A stretch of DNA of 37,730 nt from Bordetella parapertussis (GCA_945861875.1 CAMAWC010000036.1:1-37730); one strand, 5' to 3'. Shown: positions 1-8,007, counted from the first letter of the stretch. A program made the numbers and translations. The notes: a model not told the origin generated them from the letters alone.

Positions 1-54
1 GGCGATGCACCGCCGGCGCCCGCAAACCGAATCAATCCCGGGGTAAAAAAGTGA
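1..54 (+). CDS. 3' end of an unidentified upstream gene (partial)
   Basis: Frame 1 is open from the window edge to a TGA at 52-54, giving a 17-residue tail ending PGVKK. The stop overlaps the GTG start of the cytochrome b561 gene in a GTGA arrangement, a typical sign of translational coupling inside an operon. The tail is too short to name the protein. YceI-family proteins or small cytochromes often accompany b561 genes, but that is only an inference. Confidence 0.45.
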   Translation, partial: GDAPPAPANRINPGVKK

Positions 55-602
55 CAACGCGCTGCACCAACACCACCGCCGGATATGGCTGGCTATCCAT
101 CCTGCTCCACTGGCTGATGCTGGCGCTGATCGTAGCGGTCTATGCCAGCATGGAATTCAAGTCGATTTTCCCCAAGGCAAGTGCCGGGCGCGAGGCGGTG
201 GCGACCTGGCATTACATGCTGGGACTGTCGGTGTTTTTCCTGGCATGGCTGCGCCTGTTGATCCGGCTTGGCGGCTCCGCCCCGGCGATAGAGCCGGCAT
301 TGCCCGCATGGCAGGCGAAAATTGCCAAAGCCGTGCATTGGGCGCTGTACGCGCTGATGATCGCCCTGCCCCTGCTGGGTTGGATGACACTCAGCGCAAA
401 AGGAACCCCGGTACCGTTTTTCGGTATTGAACTGCCGGCACTGGTCGGTGAGAGCCGCGCACAGGCCAAATGGTTAAAGGAAATTCACGAAACCCTCGCG
501 ACAGCGGGTTATGCCTTGATCGGACTGCACGCTGCTGCGGCGCTGTATCATCATTACCTAAAGCGCGACAACACCCTGCGACTGATGTGGTTCAGGCCCT
601 AG
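51..602 (+). CDS. cybB: Cytochrome b561 family membrane protein
   Basis: A 183-residue inner-membrane dihaem b-type cytochrome that should pass electrons between quinol and a periplasmic or membrane partner. Four hydrophobic segments are visible (about 15-32, 54-70, 95-115 and 148-168). Histidines fall at the usual ligand positions of the family: H20 (LLHW), H54 (WHYM), H146 (IHE) and H160 (GLHA), with H96 in addition. The length matches E. coli CybB. The GTG start overlaps the stop of the gene before it. The same frame is open to the window edge, so a start further upstream cannot be excluded. The next gene, a metal exporter, begins 64 bases downstream on the same strand. The family call is firm; the electron partner is unknown. 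Confidence 0.88.
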   Translation: MTTRCTNTTAGYGWLSILLHWLMLALIVAVYASMEFKSIFPKASAGREAVATWHYMLGLSVFFLAWLRLLIRLGGSAPAIEPALPAWQAKIAKAVHWALYALMIALPLLGWMTLSAKGTPVPFFGIELPALVGESRAQAKWLKEIHETLATAGYALIGLHAAAALYHHYLKRDNTLRLMWFRP

Positions 603-666
603 TTACAACCGGTCCTGCGGGGCAATTGCAACTGTCAACTGAACATTCACGTCGCACCAGCCCAAC

Positions 667-1626
667 ATGAAATTCGCTGAATTCCCCGACGATCCCGAAG
701 ACACCGAACACAATCCGGCCGAACGTGCCGCGGCGGCATCGCGCAGCACCTGGGTCAGCGTCGGCGTCAACCTGCTGCTCACCGTCACGCAAATCAGCGC
801 CGGCCTGCTGGCCAAGTCCCAGGGCCTGGTCGCCGATGGCATTCATTCCTTGTCCGACCTGGTGGCCGATTTTGTCGTACTTTTCGCCAGCCATCACAGC
901 AAGAAGGCGGCCGATGAAGACCATCCCTACGGCCACCAGCGTTTCGAAACCGCGGCATCGCTGGCACTGGGCGCACTGCTCCTGGCCGTCGGCGTTGGCA
1001 TGCTCTGGTCGGCCTTTCGCAAGCTCGAAGCGCCCGAGACCGTGCAAACCGTGCACATCCTCGCTCTCTGGGTCGCCGCCGGCGCCCTTGTCGCCAAGGA
1101 GTTGCTGTTCCGCTACATGCTCGGCGTCGCCAAGCGCGTCAAGTCGGGCATGCTGGTGGCCAACGCATGGCACGCACGCTCCGACGCGGCCTCATCGCTG
1201 GTGGTGAGCATAGGCATCATCGGCAACCTCGCCGGTTACCCCATCCTCGATCCCATCGCCGCACTCATCGTCGGCTTCATGGTGGCGAAGATGGGCTGGG
1301 AATTCGGCTGGGATGCGCTGCACGACCTGATGGATCGCGCCGCCGACGACAAGGAAGTCGAAGCCATCCGCCGCACGCTGCAGGAAACACCGGGGGTTCG
1401 CAGCGTTCACGATGTGCATACCCGCAAAATGGGTGACATGGTCGTCGTCGACGCGCACATCGAGGTGGACGCGTGCATCAGCGTCGAGGCCGGTCATAGC
1501 ATTGCCGTTGCTGCGCGCCAGCTGGTCATGCAGCGACACCGCGTACTCAACCTGATGACCCATGTCGACCCGTGGCGGCGCCCAGACCTGGATCATGCGG
1601 AATCCTCCGCAACTTCGCCTCGATAG
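667..1626 (+). CDS. Cation diffusion facilitator (CDF) metal exporter
   Basis: A 319-residue proton-coupled divalent-metal exporter of the inner membrane. The N-terminal half carries six membrane spans and the C-terminal third is the cytoplasmic dimerisation domain, with HDVHTRKMGDMVVVDAHIEV-type strands. The membrane metal site reads H60-x3-D64 in TM2 (GIHSLSD) and H169-x3-D173 in TM5 (WHARSD). This HD-HD pattern is usual in Zn/Cd transporters, whereas FieF/YiiP has DD-HD. The DHPYGHQRFET motif after TM2 is a family hallmark. A truncated P-type ATPase gene begins 34 bases downstream, so this was probably a metal-homeostasis pair. Metal specificity is inferred from the motif only. Confidence 0.9.
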   Translation: MKFAEFPDDPEDTEHNPAERAAAASRSTWVSVGVNLLLTVTQISAGLLAKSQGLVADGIHSLSDLVADFVVLFASHHSKKAADEDHPYGHQRFETAASLALGALLLAVGVGMLWSAFRKLEAPETVQTVHILALWVAAGALVAKELLFRYMLGVAKRVKSGMLVANAWHARSDAASSLVVSIGIIGNLAGYPILDPIAALIVGFMVAKMGWEFGWDALHDLMDRAADDKEVEAIRRTLQETPGVRSVHDVHTRKMGDMVVVDAHIEVDACISVEAGHSIAVAARQLVMQRHRVLNLMTHVDPWRRPDLDHAESSATSPR

Positions 1627-1660
1627 GCGCGCCAAGCTCGCGAAAAAAATACCCGCAGCC

Positions 1661-2338
1661 ATGCCAGATACCTCGATGCCACCGTTGCCTGGCGGCCTGA
1701 GCGAGGCCGAAGCGCAACTGCGCCTTGATCGCGACGGCCCCAACGAACTGCCTGTTTCGCGGCCGCGCGGCGTGCTGCGCCTGTTGCGCGACATTGTTTT
1801 CGAGCCGATGTTCCTGCTGCTGGTGGCCTGCGGCGCCATTTACATGGCGCTGGGTGACCGTCACGAAGCCTTCATGCTGCTCGGCTTCGTCTTTGTCGTC
1901 ATGGGCATCACCTTTGTGCAGCAGCGCCGCACCGAGCACTCGCTCGAGGCCTTGCGCGATCTTTCCAGCCCGCGCGCCCTGGTGGTACGCGACGGGCGGG
2001 CGCGCCGCATCGCCGGACGCGAACTGGTGTGTGGCGACATCGTGCTGCTGGCGGAGGGCGACCGCGTTCCCGGCGACATGCAGCTGGTTGATTCGTCCAA
2101 CCTCGCGGTGGATGAATCGCTTTTGACAGGCGAGTCCGCTCCGGTGCCAAAGCAGATTACCGAGGTATCCGACTTGTGCGGCGTATGGCAGGCAACACAG
2201 ATGCGCCCCCCCGACCAGGCCTGGCTGGTGAAGTCATGGGACGAACCGGTGATCGTGCCCGCCTGCGACACGCCAAAAGCCGCCGCTAGTCCGACCGCGG
2301 CGGCCACCCGAAGCAACAGTTTTTTCAAGTCCATTTGA
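1661..2338 (+). pseudogene. Cation-transporting P-type ATPase, truncated at a sequence junction
   Basis: The first ~165 residues are the N-terminus of a P-type cation ATPase: an N-terminal cation-ATPase domain (LSEAEAQLRLDRDGPNELP), two membrane spans with the FEPMFLLLV segment, and the start of the actuator domain ending in the conserved LLTGESAPVPK. Family members run to 850-900 residues with DKTGT phosphorylation and ATP-binding domains, all absent here. From about 2155 to the stop the frame merely reads antisense through the signal-peptide region of a cytochrome gene on the other strand. The ATG at 1661 is preferred to an upstream in-frame ATG at 1562, which lies inside the CDF gene. The product would be non-functional. 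Confidence 0.85.
2156..2334 (-). pseudogene. 5' fragment of a secreted c-type cytochrome gene
   Basis: Read on the minus strand from the ATG at 2334 there is a clean signal peptide (MDLKKLLLRVAAAVGLAAAF, cleavage after SQA), then GTITGSSHDF, a haem-binding CVACH at residues 46-50, and TPHKSDTSV. This is the N-terminus typical of multihaem cytochromes in which CxVCHTPHN-type motifs follow a Gly/Ser/His-rich start. Similarity stops after about residue 59, exactly where the ATPase sequence on the other strand begins. The remaining haem sites are missing. The gene would have been divergent from the cytochrome operon starting at 2503, so it was probably part of the same electron-transfer locus. 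Confidence 0.72.
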
Positions 2339-2443
2339 TCACTCCTATCCCGACTGGGGTTCAGCGCCATACCCCGTCCTGAACGGGCCTGGCAACAGAG
2401 GAAATACCGCACACACGCTGGTGGAGAAACCTTGCACCCCTAC

Positions 2444-2489
2444 TATGTGTGTGATATTTTCCCACTCACTACGTGTGCAACTTTCCCAC
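2444..2489. repeat. Imperfect direct repeat in a divergent intergenic region
   Basis: Two copies of a TAYGTGTG...TTTCCCAC motif lie at 2444-2465 and 2470-2489, about 26 bases apart. They sit directly upstream of the ribosome-binding site of the 2503 gene and between it and the divergent cytochrome fragment. The spacing of roughly 2.5 helical turns and the position could suit a regulator site, but no regulator is known for this locus. Confidence 0.4.
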
Positions 2490-2502
2490 AAGGACTCGGA
2501 CC

Positions 2503-3369
2503 ATGTCAACACAGTCGATGCAAATAGCGGTAAAAATGCCGCATTCGGTCCAAACAGAACCGCGTGCCGCACCGCTCGCCAAAAAAAGTTCGCCCCTCGG
2601 AACACGCCACCTGGTGCTCGCGGTCGCGGCGGTCCTGGCGATCCTCGCCTGGTACGTCCGTGAATTCGAGCCCTACACATCGTCCACCAACTTCGCCTAC
2701 TGGCTGGGCGTGGCCGGAGCCTCTCTGATGGCGGCACTGCTGCTCTACCCGTTGCGCAAGCGCCAGCGCTGGACCCAGGCTTTCGGACCGGTGCGCCACT
2801 GGTTCCGCTTCCATATGGCCGCCGGCATTGCCGGCCCCCTGCTGATACTTTTTCATTCGACGTTCCGCGTCGGCTCCTTTAATGCGGCGATCGCCCTGAC
2901 CAGCATGCTGCTGGTGGCGACAAGCGGCGTGATCGGCCGCTTTTTGTACCGGCGCATCCATCAGGGCTTGTACGGACGAGAAACCACGCTGACCGAATTG
3001 CAATCGACCCTCGCCAGTCACCTTGACGAACTCGACCCGCGCATTGCCAACCTGCCGGCGGTGCGGGCGCAAATCGACGCCTACCTCGGGCACGCCGGCG
3101 CCGCAGGACAGTCGAGGATGGGGAGAATGTTGCATTTCACCAGCCTCGGCTGGCGCCGCAAGGCGGTCAACCGCCGCATCCGGACCCTGATACCGCCGCA
3201 GCGGCGCACGCGCGCATTGATTGCGGATACCCTCGTCGCGGCACAGCAGGCTGCGCAGTTCAACACCTACGTCAAGCTGTTTGCGCTCTGGCACGTCGTG
3301 CACATCCCGTTCCTGGGCATGCTGCTGCTCACCGCCCTCGCCCACATCATCGCCGTGCACGCCTACTAA
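2503..3369 (+). CDS. Cytochrome-b-like His-rich membrane protein
   Basis: A 288-residue integral membrane protein. Hydrophobic segments lie at about 36-52, 66-82, 105-120, 127-147 and 257-284, with a long polar, positively charged loop from 150 to 250 (LDELDPRIANLP...RRKAVNRRIRTL). Histidines sit in or beside the helices: H99, H104, H118 (LFHSTF), H264 and H267 (WHVVH), H281 and H286. This resembles the bis-His haem ligation of ferric-reductase-like or cytochrome-b anchors. I do not recognise a named family. The ATG at 2503 is chosen because AAGGA lies 8 bases upstream; a GTG at 2473 has no such site. It is followed within 3 bases by the 21-haem cytochrome, so it probably links that protein to the membrane. 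Confidence 0.7.
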   Translation: MSTQSMQIAVKMPHSVQTEPRAAPLAKKSSPLGTRHLVLAVAAVLAILAWYVREFEPYTSSTNFAYWLGVAGASLMAALLLYPLRKRQRWTQAFGPVRHWFRFHMAAGIAGPLLILFHSTFRVGSFNAAIALTSMLLVATSGVIGRFLYRRIHQGLYGRETTLTELQSTLASHLDELDPRIANLPAVRAQIDAYLGHAGAAGQSRMGRMLHFTSLGWRRKAVNRRIRTLIPPQRRTRALIADTLVAAQQAAQFNTYVKLFALWHVVHIPFLGMLLLTALAHIIAVHAY

Positions 3370-3372
3370 TTG

Positions 3373-4983
3373 ATGCGCTGGCTGCTACTAGTCCTTCTAC
3401 TGATGTTTGGCACGGCGCAGGCACAAACCCTCGAATCCGCCCTTATGCCAGGCGCGGTCATCGCCGGACACGCCAAGACCGAACATGAGTGCGGCAAGTG
3501 CCATGCGCGCGGGGAACGCGCGGCGCAGCCGGCGCTTTGCCTCGACTGCCACAAGCCGGTCGCCGCCGATGTGAAGTCCGGACAGGGTTACCACGGGCGC
3601 CTCAAGGACAAGACCTGCCGCAGCTGCCATACCGAGCACAAGGGGCGCGAAGCAAAGATCGTCAAACTCGATACCAAGACCTTTGACCACAACCAGACCG
3701 ACTTCGCGCTAAAGGGCAAGCATCTGGGCAGGGAGTGCGCAAGCTGCCACAAGAAAGGCGAAACCTGGAGCAAGGCACCGTCCGAATGCGTCGCCTGCCA
3801 CCGCAAGGATGACAAGCACAAGAACGGACTTGGCGAGAAATGCGCCAATTGCCACAACGACGGCAACTGGAAGGATGCGCGTTTCGACCACGCCAAGACA
3901 AAATTCCCGCTACGGCTGACCCACACGGAAGCAAAGTGCGCCGACTGCCACCAGAACCAGCACTACGCCAACACCGCGCGCGACTGCATCAGCTGCCACC
4001 GCAAGGATGACACCCACAAGGGCCACTTCGGCGCCGCGTGCGAAAAATGCCACGGCGAGGACAAATGGAAACAACCGACCTTCCGGCACGACCGTGATAC
4101 CACCTTTGCACTGGCCGACAGGCATCGCAGCACCAAATGCGAAAGCTGTCATCGCACACCGCTTTATCGGGAAAAGACCCCGACACGCTGCATCGCCTGC
4201 CATCGTGGCGACGACGCGCACAAGGGCAAACTCGGTGACAAGTGCGACAAATGCCACTCGGCAAAAGGCTGGAAGGACACCCGCTTTGACCACGATGCCG
4301 ACACCACGTTTCCGTTGAAGGAAAAGCACGCCAAGGCGACCTGCCAGAGTTGCCACAAGGACGACAGGCCGAACAGCGGAAAAGCCGAGAAGACGCGCCG
4401 GCAGACACCGGACAAGTGCTATGCCTGCCACGAAAAGGATGACAGGGAAAAGGGCCACAAGGGAAAATTCGGCGAAGAATGCGAGAGCTGCCACAGTGAA
4501 CGCGGTTTCAAGTTCAGCCGCTTCGATCATGATATCGAAACAAAATTCAAGCTCACCAACAAACACCGGTCGGCAAAATGCGAAGCCTGCCACCAGGCCC
4601 CTCTTTACGCCGGGAAAACGGAAACACGCTGCTTCGCCTGCCACGACAAGGACGACAAGGACAAGGGGCACAAGGGCCGGTTCGGTGAAAAATGCGAGAG
4701 CTGCCACAACGACAAGAGCTTCAAGGAGGGCCGCTTCGATCACGATCGCGAGACCGAGTTCAAGCTGGCAAACAAACACCTCAGGGCGAAGTGCGAGTCA
4801 TGCCATAAAACAACGCTGTACAGCACCAAGACGGACAAGCGCTGCCTTGCCTGCCACGACAAGGAAGACGTTCACTTCGCCACTTACGGCACCGATTGCG
4901 AGCGCTGCCATGTCGCCGATGACTGGCGCAAGATCATCAGGCAGGGCAAGGATGGCAGGGAGTTGAAGGAGAAAAAGCCATGA
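3373..4983 (+). CDS. Periplasmic 21-haem c-type cytochrome built of three-haem repeats
   Basis: A 536-residue secreted protein. A signal peptide (MRWLLLVLLLMFGTAQA) is followed by 21 CxxCH motifs. Three lie in the N-terminal part (CGKCH, CLDCH, CRSCH). The other 18 fall in six tandem units of about 66-78 residues, each with the plan FxLxxKH, CxxCH, CxACHxKDD, HKGxxGxxC, xxCH and RFDHDxxT. The conserved KH and RFDH histidines are likely distal haem ligands. It is extremely rich in Lys, Cys and His with almost no other hydrophobic sequence, so it should be soluble and cationic. The start follows the previous stop by 3 bases and its stop overlaps the next start (ATGA). The likely role is a periplasmic electron wire or capacitor; donor and acceptor are not shown. 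Confidence 0.9.
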   Translation: MRWLLLVLLLMFGTAQAQTLESALMPGAVIAGHAKTEHECGKCHARGERAAQPALCLDCHKPVAADVKSGQGYHGRLKDKTCRSCHTEHKGREAKIVKLDTKTFDHNQTDFALKGKHLGRECASCHKKGETWSKAPSECVACHRKDDKHKNGLGEKCANCHNDGNWKDARFDHAKTKFPLRLTHTEAKCADCHQNQHYANTARDCISCHRKDDTHKGHFGAACEKCHGEDKWKQPTFRHDRDTTFALADRHRSTKCESCHRTPLYREKTPTRCIACHRGDDAHKGKLGDKCDKCHSAKGWKDTRFDHDADTTFPLKEKHAKATCQSCHKDDRPNSGKAEKTRRQTPDKCYACHEKDDREKGHKGKFGEECESCHSERGFKFSRFDHDIETKFKLTNKHRSAKCEACHQAPLYAGKTETRCFACHDKDDKDKGHKGRFGEKCESCHNDKSFKEGRFDHDRETEFKLANKHLRAKCESCHKTTLYSTKTDKRCLACHDKEDVHFATYGTDCERCHVADDWRKIIRQGKDGRELKEKKP

Positions 4984-6284
4984 CATTCGATTTCATCTGG
5001 CTGGTTTATGCGACGCCCCTCAGCCTGTTGCTCTGGGGTCATTTGCGGCTTCGCCGGCGCCGCGAGTCGCGCTCCAGCGTGGCCCTCGAAGAGGCCAAGG
5101 CCGCCGGACTAACAGAACCGCCCAGCCTGCATCCGGTGATTGACCCGGCAATTTGCGTCGGCTCTGGCGCCTGCGCCATGGCCTGCCCGGAGCAGGCGCT
5201 GGGCATCGTCAACGGGAAAGCCGTACTCATCAATCCGTCCCACTGCATCGGCCACGGCGCATGCGCCGCGGCCTGCCCGGCCGAGGCGATCACCCTGGTG
5301 TTCGGAACGGAAAAACGCGGCATGGACATCCCCTACGTCCAACCGACCTTCGAGACCAATGTGCGCGGCATCTATATCGCCGGGGAACTGGGCGGCATGG
5401 GCCTGGTGCGCAAGGCCGCCGAACAGGGGCGACAGGCGATGCAGAACATCGCCAAGCAAAAAAGCCGCGAGGGCATCCTCGATGTGCTGATTGTCGGCGC
5501 GGGACCGGCGGGGCTGACCGCGACACTGGGGGCGATGGAACACAAGCTGCGCTTTGCCACCATCGAACAGGAAGACTCCCTCGGCGGCACCGTCTATCAC
5601 TACCCGCGCAACAAGATCGTCATGACCCAGCCGATCAATCTTCCCATCGTCGGGAAGGCGCGGCTCGGAGAAATTTCCAAGGAGTCACTGCTCGCCTTCT
5701 GGCAAAACATTGTGGAAAAAGTATCCATGCCGCTCAACTTCGGCGAACCGATGGAAAAAGTCGAGGCCGCGAATGATGGCAGGGGCTTTATCGTGCGCAC
5801 ACCCAAGCGCGAGTACCTGACACGCAACCTGTTGCTGGCCATCGGCCGCCGCGGCACGCCGCGCAAACTCGGCGTCCCGGGCGAGGAGCACCCCAAGGTG
5901 GTCTACCGGCTTATCGACGCGGAACAGTATCGTGGCATGCAGGTCATTGTCGTCGGCGGCGGCGACAGCGCCATTGAGGCGGCGGTTTCCATCGCCGAAC
6001 AACCCGGTACCGCCGTCACCCTGTCTTATCGCGGCGAGGCGTTCGGCCGGGTCAAGCCGAAAAATCGCGACCGTGTAAAGGACGCCGAAGCGGACGGCCG
6101 GCTCACTGTCGCACTCAACTCCAGGATCCTCGCCATTGCACCGCAAACAGTGTCAATGGAGGAAGCCGGGGTGCAAAAAGAGCTTCGCAACGATGCGGTC
6201 ATTGTCTGCGCCGGGGGCATCCTGCCCACCCCCATGCTCAAGGAACTCGGCATACGGGTCGAGGCAAAATTCGGCACGCAGTGA
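4980..6284 (+). CDS. Membrane-anchored Fe-S / FAD / NAD(P) oxidoreductase
   Basis: A 434-residue flavoprotein. Residues 5-21 form one membrane helix followed by RLRRRRESR, placing the rest in the cytoplasm. Residues 50-108 are a ferredoxin-like two-cluster domain with CVGSGACAMACP (C59, C65, C69) and CIGHGACAAACP (C89, C95, C99). Each motif lacks the second Cys of the classical CxxCxxCxxxCP (S62 and H92 instead). Residues 167-430 are a thioredoxin-reductase-like fold with GAGPAG (173-178) for FAD and a GGGDSA motif for NAD(P). It overlaps the cytochrome stop by 4 bases. It probably exchanges electrons between NAD(P)H or ferredoxin and the membrane and periplasmic partners encoded just upstream. 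Direction of flow is unknown. Confidence 0.82.
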   Translation: MTFDFIWLVYATPLSLLLWGHLRLRRRRESRSSVALEEAKAAGLTEPPSLHPVIDPAICVGSGACAMACPEQALGIVNGKAVLINPSHCIGHGACAAACPAEAITLVFGTEKRGMDIPYVQPTFETNVRGIYIAGELGGMGLVRKAAEQGRQAMQNIAKQKSREGILDVLIVGAGPAGLTATLGAMEHKLRFATIEQEDSLGGTVYHYPRNKIVMTQPINLPIVGKARLGEISKESLLAFWQNIVEKVSMPLNFGEPMEKVEAANDGRGFIVRTPKREYLTRNLLLAIGRRGTPRKLGVPGEEHPKVVYRLIDAEQYRGMQVIVVGGGDSAIEAAVSIAEQPGTAVTLSYRGEAFGRVKPKNRDRVKDAEADGRLTVALNSRILAIAPQTVSMEEAGVQKELRNDAVIVCAGGILPTPMLKELGIRVEAKFGTQ

Positions 6285-6307
6285 GCCCGGGGCCCCGTCC
6301 CGCGCTT

Positions 6308-7168
6308 TCAGGACTGCGCCGGCGGGACATTGCGCTTGGCGCGCGCCCCATCCGGCCTGTCACCGGCCTCACTGTAAAAATAGATGCCGAAGGTATAGCG
6401 CCCGGTGTCGCGTCCCTTGCGCTTGCCGCCCCCGCGGGCGGCCAGGGATTTGCGATTGAGGCTGTGCAGCAGGCGCATGCCCGAACGCTCAGCCTCGTTG
6501 GCGAGGTCGATGACTGTTGCGGCCTCGAGGCCGTCGTGGTGAACACTGCGTTCGAGATACAGGCCGCGCCCCGCCATCATGTTGGCCACGGCCGCCGCGG
6601 CATGATCGTGCAGATTGTGTCCGAGATAAAACGCCTGCTGCTCCATGTCGCCCGAGGGGACGAAGGCAGCCGTATCGAGTATCACCCTGTTCTGCTCGTC
6701 GATGCGCACTACGCCAAGACGCAGCCACTCGTCCAGAAGGGCTCGCGCCCGAATGTCCTTGCTTACCGAGGCGACCAGGCTTTCAAATGATTTTTTGGCG
6801 TCCTGGCTTGCAAGGCGCTGCAGCGGCGCGGGCATCCCCTCCGCGTTGGTGTACGGTGGCGTAGACCAGGCCGAAACCACGCGCATGCCGAGGGAAACCG
6901 CCTCCGGGGCCTCGAGCTCCTCCGGCTCGGTTTCGCGCAGCCGCTTGACATCCTTGCGATGCACGCCGGTAAGCAGGGTGATGCGGCTGTCCGTCTGTCC
7001 CTTTCCCGGCAGGCCGAATTCGCGCTGCGCAACGTTGACGTAGATTTCCTTGAGGAGATCCGAAAGAGTGGGATAGCCGACACCCTTGGCCAGCAACAGA
7101 CGCACGATGGGTCGCAACACATGACGCAGCGCCTTGACCAGCGCCGGCGGGGGCAATTGAGCCGACAT
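6308..7168 (-). CDS. DUF6502-like protein of unknown function
   Basis: A 286-residue soluble protein beginning MSAQLPPPALVKALRHVLRP. The first ~60 residues (IVRLLLAKGVGYPTLSDLLK) look like a helical, winged-helix-like segment. The TDSRITLLTGVHRKDVKRLR stretch is typical of the DUF6502 family as I recall it. The C-terminus is basic and Gly-rich (RGGGKRKGRD). The ATG at 7168 is preferred over a TTG ten codons upstream because the conserved start begins there. It converges on the flavoprotein gene with 23 bases between stops. No function is established; a DNA-binding role is only suggested by the N-terminus. Confidence 0.65.
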   Translation of the reverse strand: MSAQLPPPALVKALRHVLRPIVRLLLAKGVGYPTLSDLLKEIYVNVAQREFGLPGKGQTDSRITLLTGVHRKDVKRLRETEPEELEAPEAVSLGMRVVSAWSTPPYTNAEGMPAPLQRLASQDAKKSFESLVASVSKDIRARALLDEWLRLGVVRIDEQNRVILDTAAFVPSGDMEQQAFYLGHNLHDHAAAAVANMMAGRGLYLERSVHHDGLEAATVIDLANEAERSGMRLLHSLNRKSLAARGGGKRKGRDTGRYTFGIYFYSEAGDRPDGARAKRNVPPAQS

Positions 7169-7304
7169 GTCACTGTCCGGAATGGTTTGGAGGCGCAAAT
7201 TATGTCACGCGCATATACCCGTTGTGGGAAATCTTTACCAGCACAGGAATACCCGCCTCGCCGCAGTGCCGCAAGGCCGCAAGGCCGCGGCACGCTTGCC
7301 GCGG

Positions 7305-7910
7305 TCACATCACCTTGTCGATCACCACCGCCACCCCGTTCGTTCCGGCCTTGACGCCATCCAGCTGACCGAGCAGGTCGCCCGGCTGCGCCCTTGCGTC
7401 GCCGCGTTTTGAAACACGCGCCTCCACCACCACAATTCCGGCCTTTTCCAGGGTGCGATCCGGATTCAGGGCGTTGGAAGAATCGAGGACAAAATCCAGC
7501 GGCAGGTCTGCGCCGCGTGCCCGCAGCACCGCCAGCGGCATGCGCGATCCACCGACCGTTCGCGCAAAAACAAACACCGCGTCATCGGGGGCGACCGCCT
7601 TCATCATTTGCGGCGCCAGTCGTACCGTGCCGCTGATCGCCGATGCGCCCGGTTTCGCGCCTGCTGCCGCATCGGCGACATTACCGGCGGCCTTTTCCTG
7701 CGCCGGCGGTGCGGTTCCCAGCTCCAGCGCGACATACAGACCGCCGGCCGCCAGGGGAATCGCCGCCATGAGCCCCAGTGATAGCCGCAGGGCGGGGTTC
7801 ATCCGGCGCAACGTTGCAAAACGCCCAAAGCGGTATGGCCGCCATACCAGCACGCGCGCCGCCAGCACCAGCAGCATGAAAAATACAAGAAACACGTACA
7901 AGGAATTCAT
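7305..7910 (-). CDS. Membrane-anchored protein with CcmI/CycH C-terminal-like domain
   Basis: About 201 residues. One helix at the very N-terminus (MNSLYVFLVFFMLLVLAARV) and a second at about 43-62 are followed by an Ala/Gly-rich linker and a ~110-residue domain. That domain (ISGTVRLAPQMMKAVAPDD, VFVFAR, RMPLAVLR, LPLDFVLD and RVSKRGDA) closely follows the C-terminal periplasmic domain of the cytochrome c maturation protein CcmI/CycH. The TPR part that normally precedes it is absent. Its position near a 21-haem cytochrome is suggestive of a haem-lyase accessory role, but that is inference. Start is taken at the ATG at 7910 (GGGGCGGG upstream); another ATG lies four codons earlier. Confidence 0.7.
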   Translation of the reverse strand: MNSLYVFLVFFMLLVLAARVLVWRPYRFGRFATLRRMNPALRLSLGLMAAIPLAAGGLYVALELGTAPPAQEKAAGNVADAAAGAKPGASAISGTVRLAPQMMKAVAPDDAVFVFARTVGGSRMPLAVLRARGADLPLDFVLDSSNALNPDRTLEKAGIVVVEARVSKRGDARAQPGDLLGQLDGVKAGTNGVAVVIDKVM

Positions 7911-8007
7911 GGCCCGCCCCATTGATCACGGAAGTGTGATTTTATCCCACGCTCTTAATGGTTAGGTGGGATTGCTTTACACTTTTGCCAAATCCTGCAC
8001 ATGCGCG

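Noticed and set aside
1562..1660. Upstream start for the P-type ATPase fragment
   Set aside because: It would overlap the end of the CDF gene by 65 bases. The ATG at 1661 gives the conserved family N-terminus.
3910..4779. A 289-codon open frame antisense to the 21-haem cytochrome gene
   Set aside because: It mirrors the repeats of a Lys/Cys/His-rich gene, producing a Val/Ala/Phe-rich string with no recognisable family. The sense strand has signal peptide and 21 haem motifs.
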